Assembly: GCA_958430865.1 (NCBI GenBank)
Contig: CAUDNR010003935.1
Location: forward strand, 1-50,006
From: Entrophospora sp. SA101
Taxonomy: Eukaryota; Glomeromycota; Glomeromycetes; Entrophosporales; Entrophosporaceae
DNA: 50,006 nt
Reading direction: 5' to 3'
The notes below the pieces were generated by a model, which worked only from the letters and a program-made list of their open reading frames with translations, ran no database searches and was not told where the DNA came from. Position 1 is the first letter of the stretch; every line of letters starts with the position of its first letter. Positions 47,137-50,006 of this stretch are shown one piece after another. The position numbers and the translations under genes were made by a program.

Positions 47137-48300
47137 TTCTTGTCAATAAACAATGGCATAATATCAATATTTCGACGTTATGGAGGATCCATTTATTCAA
47201 CTATCAACATTCAAATAATAATTAATTGTTTATTACAAGAAGATAAAAATTTTTAACAAAAAATAACATTAGCTTCTCAACTATTAAAAAAACCACCATT
47301 ACGTAATTATGCTGAATTGTTTTTCCATAGATTGAGGAAAGTTATTAATAAAAATCTGTTGGTAGCTAGTTGTTATGGTCATATTAAACTTGGACGTTTA
47401 AAAGAAAGATTAGTGAATTTCATTTTAGACTATTCAAACTTCAAGTTTATTGAGATTTATGGTTGTGAAGGATTGTTAAATTGTAGGGCTACTACTTTGT
47501 TTTCAAAATCTTTATGAATTAAGATATTATTTTAATAATGATCCTGAATTTATTAATTATTTAACAAATACTTGTAAAAGATCCGAGTTTTACTAATAGA
47601 TGGTGTATTTCCTCATATAATATTAATTCTCACTATATATTAGCTCAACTAATTAAGGCACAACACAAAATTCGAAAATTAGCTATTACATTGTATGCTG
47701 GTAATTTAATTTTATCAAATGATTTAATACAAGCAATTTTAGTTCATTCACTATCGATAATTGATTATTTTAGTTATGGAAAAAATAATTTGGATTCAAT
47801 TAAATAATTTGAAGATTTTAAAAATATCTAAAGATCATGATGGTACAAAGTATATGAAATCTATTCTGTTCCCAAATATTGAAATTATAAATTGAACATC
47901 CATTATTTGCCATTTCTATCAGACTCGTCAGAATTCATAAAAATTAACGGAAGCAGTCTTAAAATTTTAATAGTTGGTGGTAATCCAGAAGATGGCAAAT
48001 GTCTGGGTGATCTTCAATCAATTGGAGAACATTTTCAAAATTTGGAACATTTATCGATTATAATGCCATTAATTTAAAGATCTATTAAATTTATTGATAC
48101 AATTAATGGTGATGGAATTTTAAAAGCTTTAAATCAGGCATTACCAAAAGTTTTAAATGGCATAGCCTTTAATCATGATGATGCCTAAACCTTTTAAAAT
48201 TGAACTGGCATCAATAATTAGAAGAATTGAATTATTTGATTTATTAAAAAAATATCAAGGTTTGGAATTTTTAAAAATAATAAAATCATCAATTTATCAG
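47137..48300 (+). pseudogene. F-box/LRR pseudogene
   Basis: A broken relative of the F-box genes at 1-2445, on the opposite strand. Matching pieces in order: WHNINISTLWR (47142 on), YAELFFHRLRKVINKNLL, a stretch like SIIDYFSYGKNNLDSI (about 47750), NIEIINxEHPLFAI, FIKINGSSLKILIVGGN, and GDLQSIGEHFQNLEHLSI (to 48075). Stops and shifts interrupt every 30-70 codons and the beginning of the F-box is missing. Confidence 0.85.
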
Positions 48301-50006
48301 TTGGTTAATTTTATAAATTTTATATATAATGAATTCTGTTATTGATTTTAATAAATATATGGGAAAGAAAAAAAGAACAGTAACCCGAAACAAAAAATGT
48401 TGAACGAAGATCTTCCTTATAACTTTTAAATTCTAATATCTCGCACTCTTTGCTACGAAAATATCGCCCACTCCTACCTGGTGAAAGACTTAAATTCCAT
48501 CCAGTTCACAAATGATAAATATACTCCCTTTTCACCATACCTAAATTAATATTAATTTGGAATCCTTCCGTTTGACAATAAAATTGACGTCATCTTTAAT
48601 TTATCTATCACTTTTTGAAAAAATAGACTTTAGAACCTCGTCTCTGAAACATTACTTGATAATTGGTTTGAAAAAAGAATCTATCTTAAATAACAGAAAA
48701 AGAAAAAGTCATCAAATATTTACATGCTATCATATACAAAAATATATATACTTCCAAGCTGTAACAACTAAGGCTCCCAACGAAACAAATCGAGTCAGAT
48801 TTAAAAGCAAATACTCATTTCAACAAATCTACGAGAAGCATAAGCAAATTACATTTAAATCGCGTTTTGACGAATTTTATATGTGAAGTATAGATTTTAG
48901 CAGAAATTGTTTTTGCGTTTTCCCAGATATTCCGGCAATATTTCAGATTCTTGATGTATGAACTATGCTATTTTGTTTATTTCAAATTAAAGAGACCATA
49001 TAACTTTGGATGGCTATACTATTAAAATTAATTACAGCTGCCATGGAAACTATTTCGGCATTTCATCTATGTAACGCGAATTTAATTATAATTCGCTGAA
49101 ACAAGATTCCCCAAAACAAGGAATTTATTTTCATTGAATTAGTATGTATATATCGAATCGAAACAGGTCAAATCGCACCAAATCATGATTGTATAGTTGG
49201 TATATATCGAATCGAATCGAATCAACAACAATTAGGTGATTCAATTCGTTCAAAGCTTTAGTAACAACTACATGAATGATCTCAATTCAAAATCAATTCC
49301 CTAGAAACAAGAAATGTTGTAAAATGACTGACCGACCAACCAGTGTAAATTTTCGCGCTTTTGTTGATAAAGGAAAGGATAATAATCAACCCGGTTAATA
49401 TTTTCTATAGAAAATATCTTGAAACTACCCAAAGCTTTTCTAAAGTAAATTGTACGTATTAGTATGGACCATATTTTTGGTAATGAGAAATTCAACTATA
49501 AAAAATATCTGCTGAAATTGCTGTTTTTCCTTTTATTATCAATTATAAGGTAAATTTGAATGTTTGTCTCAGCATTTCAATAACACTCTGATTTTCTATT
49601 GGAGAATACGAGAAGGATTCTTCCCTATTAATGAGCATGTTCGAAATTAGTGACAATATTTAGGATATCCATAATGCATTGAGATATATTTGAATATTTG
49701 TGATTGTTAAATTGGTAAATAAAAAAAAATTTTCAATTCTTAAATGAAAATGTCTTTAGTAAATAATGATATTATTTCAAATTGATAATGATCAAGATGA
49801 AAAAACAAATTTGAATTTTCCATTACTAACAATAGATAATGCAATTCACCAAATAAAAAACCACAACTTTGACAAATCGCGGAAGACTCAGAGAAAGTTC
49901 CATCATTGATGAACGATTTCCAAATGGGTCAAGTGCTGGTAACTATTTAATGAATTTAACATGTTTTCATTATTTTACATTTATTATTAATATTTGAAAC
50001 CACTAT
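48301..50006. other. Intergenic, with cgaat-rich repeat
   Basis: No supported gene. At 49149-49235 there are two similar blocks of tatatatcgaatcgaa with extra cgaat units. A plus-strand 109-codon frame at 48557-48886 is basic and AT-driven without a recognised domain. Coding-like scraps occur near 49760-49890. Confidence 0.4.

Noticed and set aside
48557..48886. 109-codon plus-strand frame
   Set aside because: It is basic, AT-driven and has no recognised domain; nothing beyond its length supports it.
1..50006. CRISPR arrays, tRNA or rRNA genes
   Set aside because: No array of equal repeats with unique spacers, no tRNA-like T-arm box in a foldable context, and no rRNA-like sequence was seen by eye. 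A tRNA scan would be decisive.

Overview
The window looks like nuclear DNA of an arbuscular mycorrhizal fungus, most probably Rhizophagus (Glomeromycotina). It is extremely AT-rich and its genes carry many short GT-AG introns of roughly 50-190 bases. The gene content is a typical fungal core set, plus families strongly amplified in Rhizophagus: F-box/LRR proteins and TKL-like kinases. There is also a small secreted cysteine-rich protein and much decayed transposon sequence. The species assignment is inference; no rRNA or marker gene is present. Exon joins were made by eye and accepted where splice dinucleotides, reading phase and family similarity agreed.

Layout, left to right. 1-2740: head-to-tail tandem F-box/LRR genes (the first cut by the window edge) with duplicated promoters. 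2750-6100: decayed coding fragments, a complete 133-bp hAT-like MITE and a pogo-like MITE relic. 6123-8726 (-): translation release factor eRF3, 14 exons. 8730-15200: gene-poor repeat land with a hAT transposase C-terminal relic, pogo-type termini, tandem repeats and a decayed gene. 15238-16562 (-): TKL-like kinase. 17323-22564 (-): 21-exon, 1110-aa coiled-coil protein with an N-terminal CM1 (Cnn_1N) motif, a likely gamma-tubulin-complex anchor. 22565-26150: intergenic with one cysteine-rich coding-like stretch. 26154-27965 (+): Met30/SconB-type F-box/WD40 protein, convergent with TAF12 (28211-29712, -). 30800-32800: a decayed repeated gene abutting a 579-bp Tc1/mariner-type MITE. 33826-34173 (-): an 83-aa secreted six-cysteine peptide precursor with a KEX2-type site. 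36091-41144 (-): vigilin/Scp160-like multi-KH protein. 43289-45036 (+): a DDT/WHIM-like (CECR2/RSF1-type) chromatin-remodeller subunit. 45040-50006: decayed fragments and a broken F-box/LRR paralogue.

The intact genes are housekeeping functions in translation termination, RNA binding, transcription initiation, chromatin remodelling, ubiquitin ligation and microtubule organisation. They are interspersed with lineage-specific signalling and secreted genes. There is no operon-like organisation and no new multi-gene system that I can defend. The most novel points are the candidate EB1-binding SxIP-like motifs in the CM1 protein tail, the six-cysteine secreted peptide, the acidic tract inserted into a KH domain of the vigilin, and the structured MITEs.
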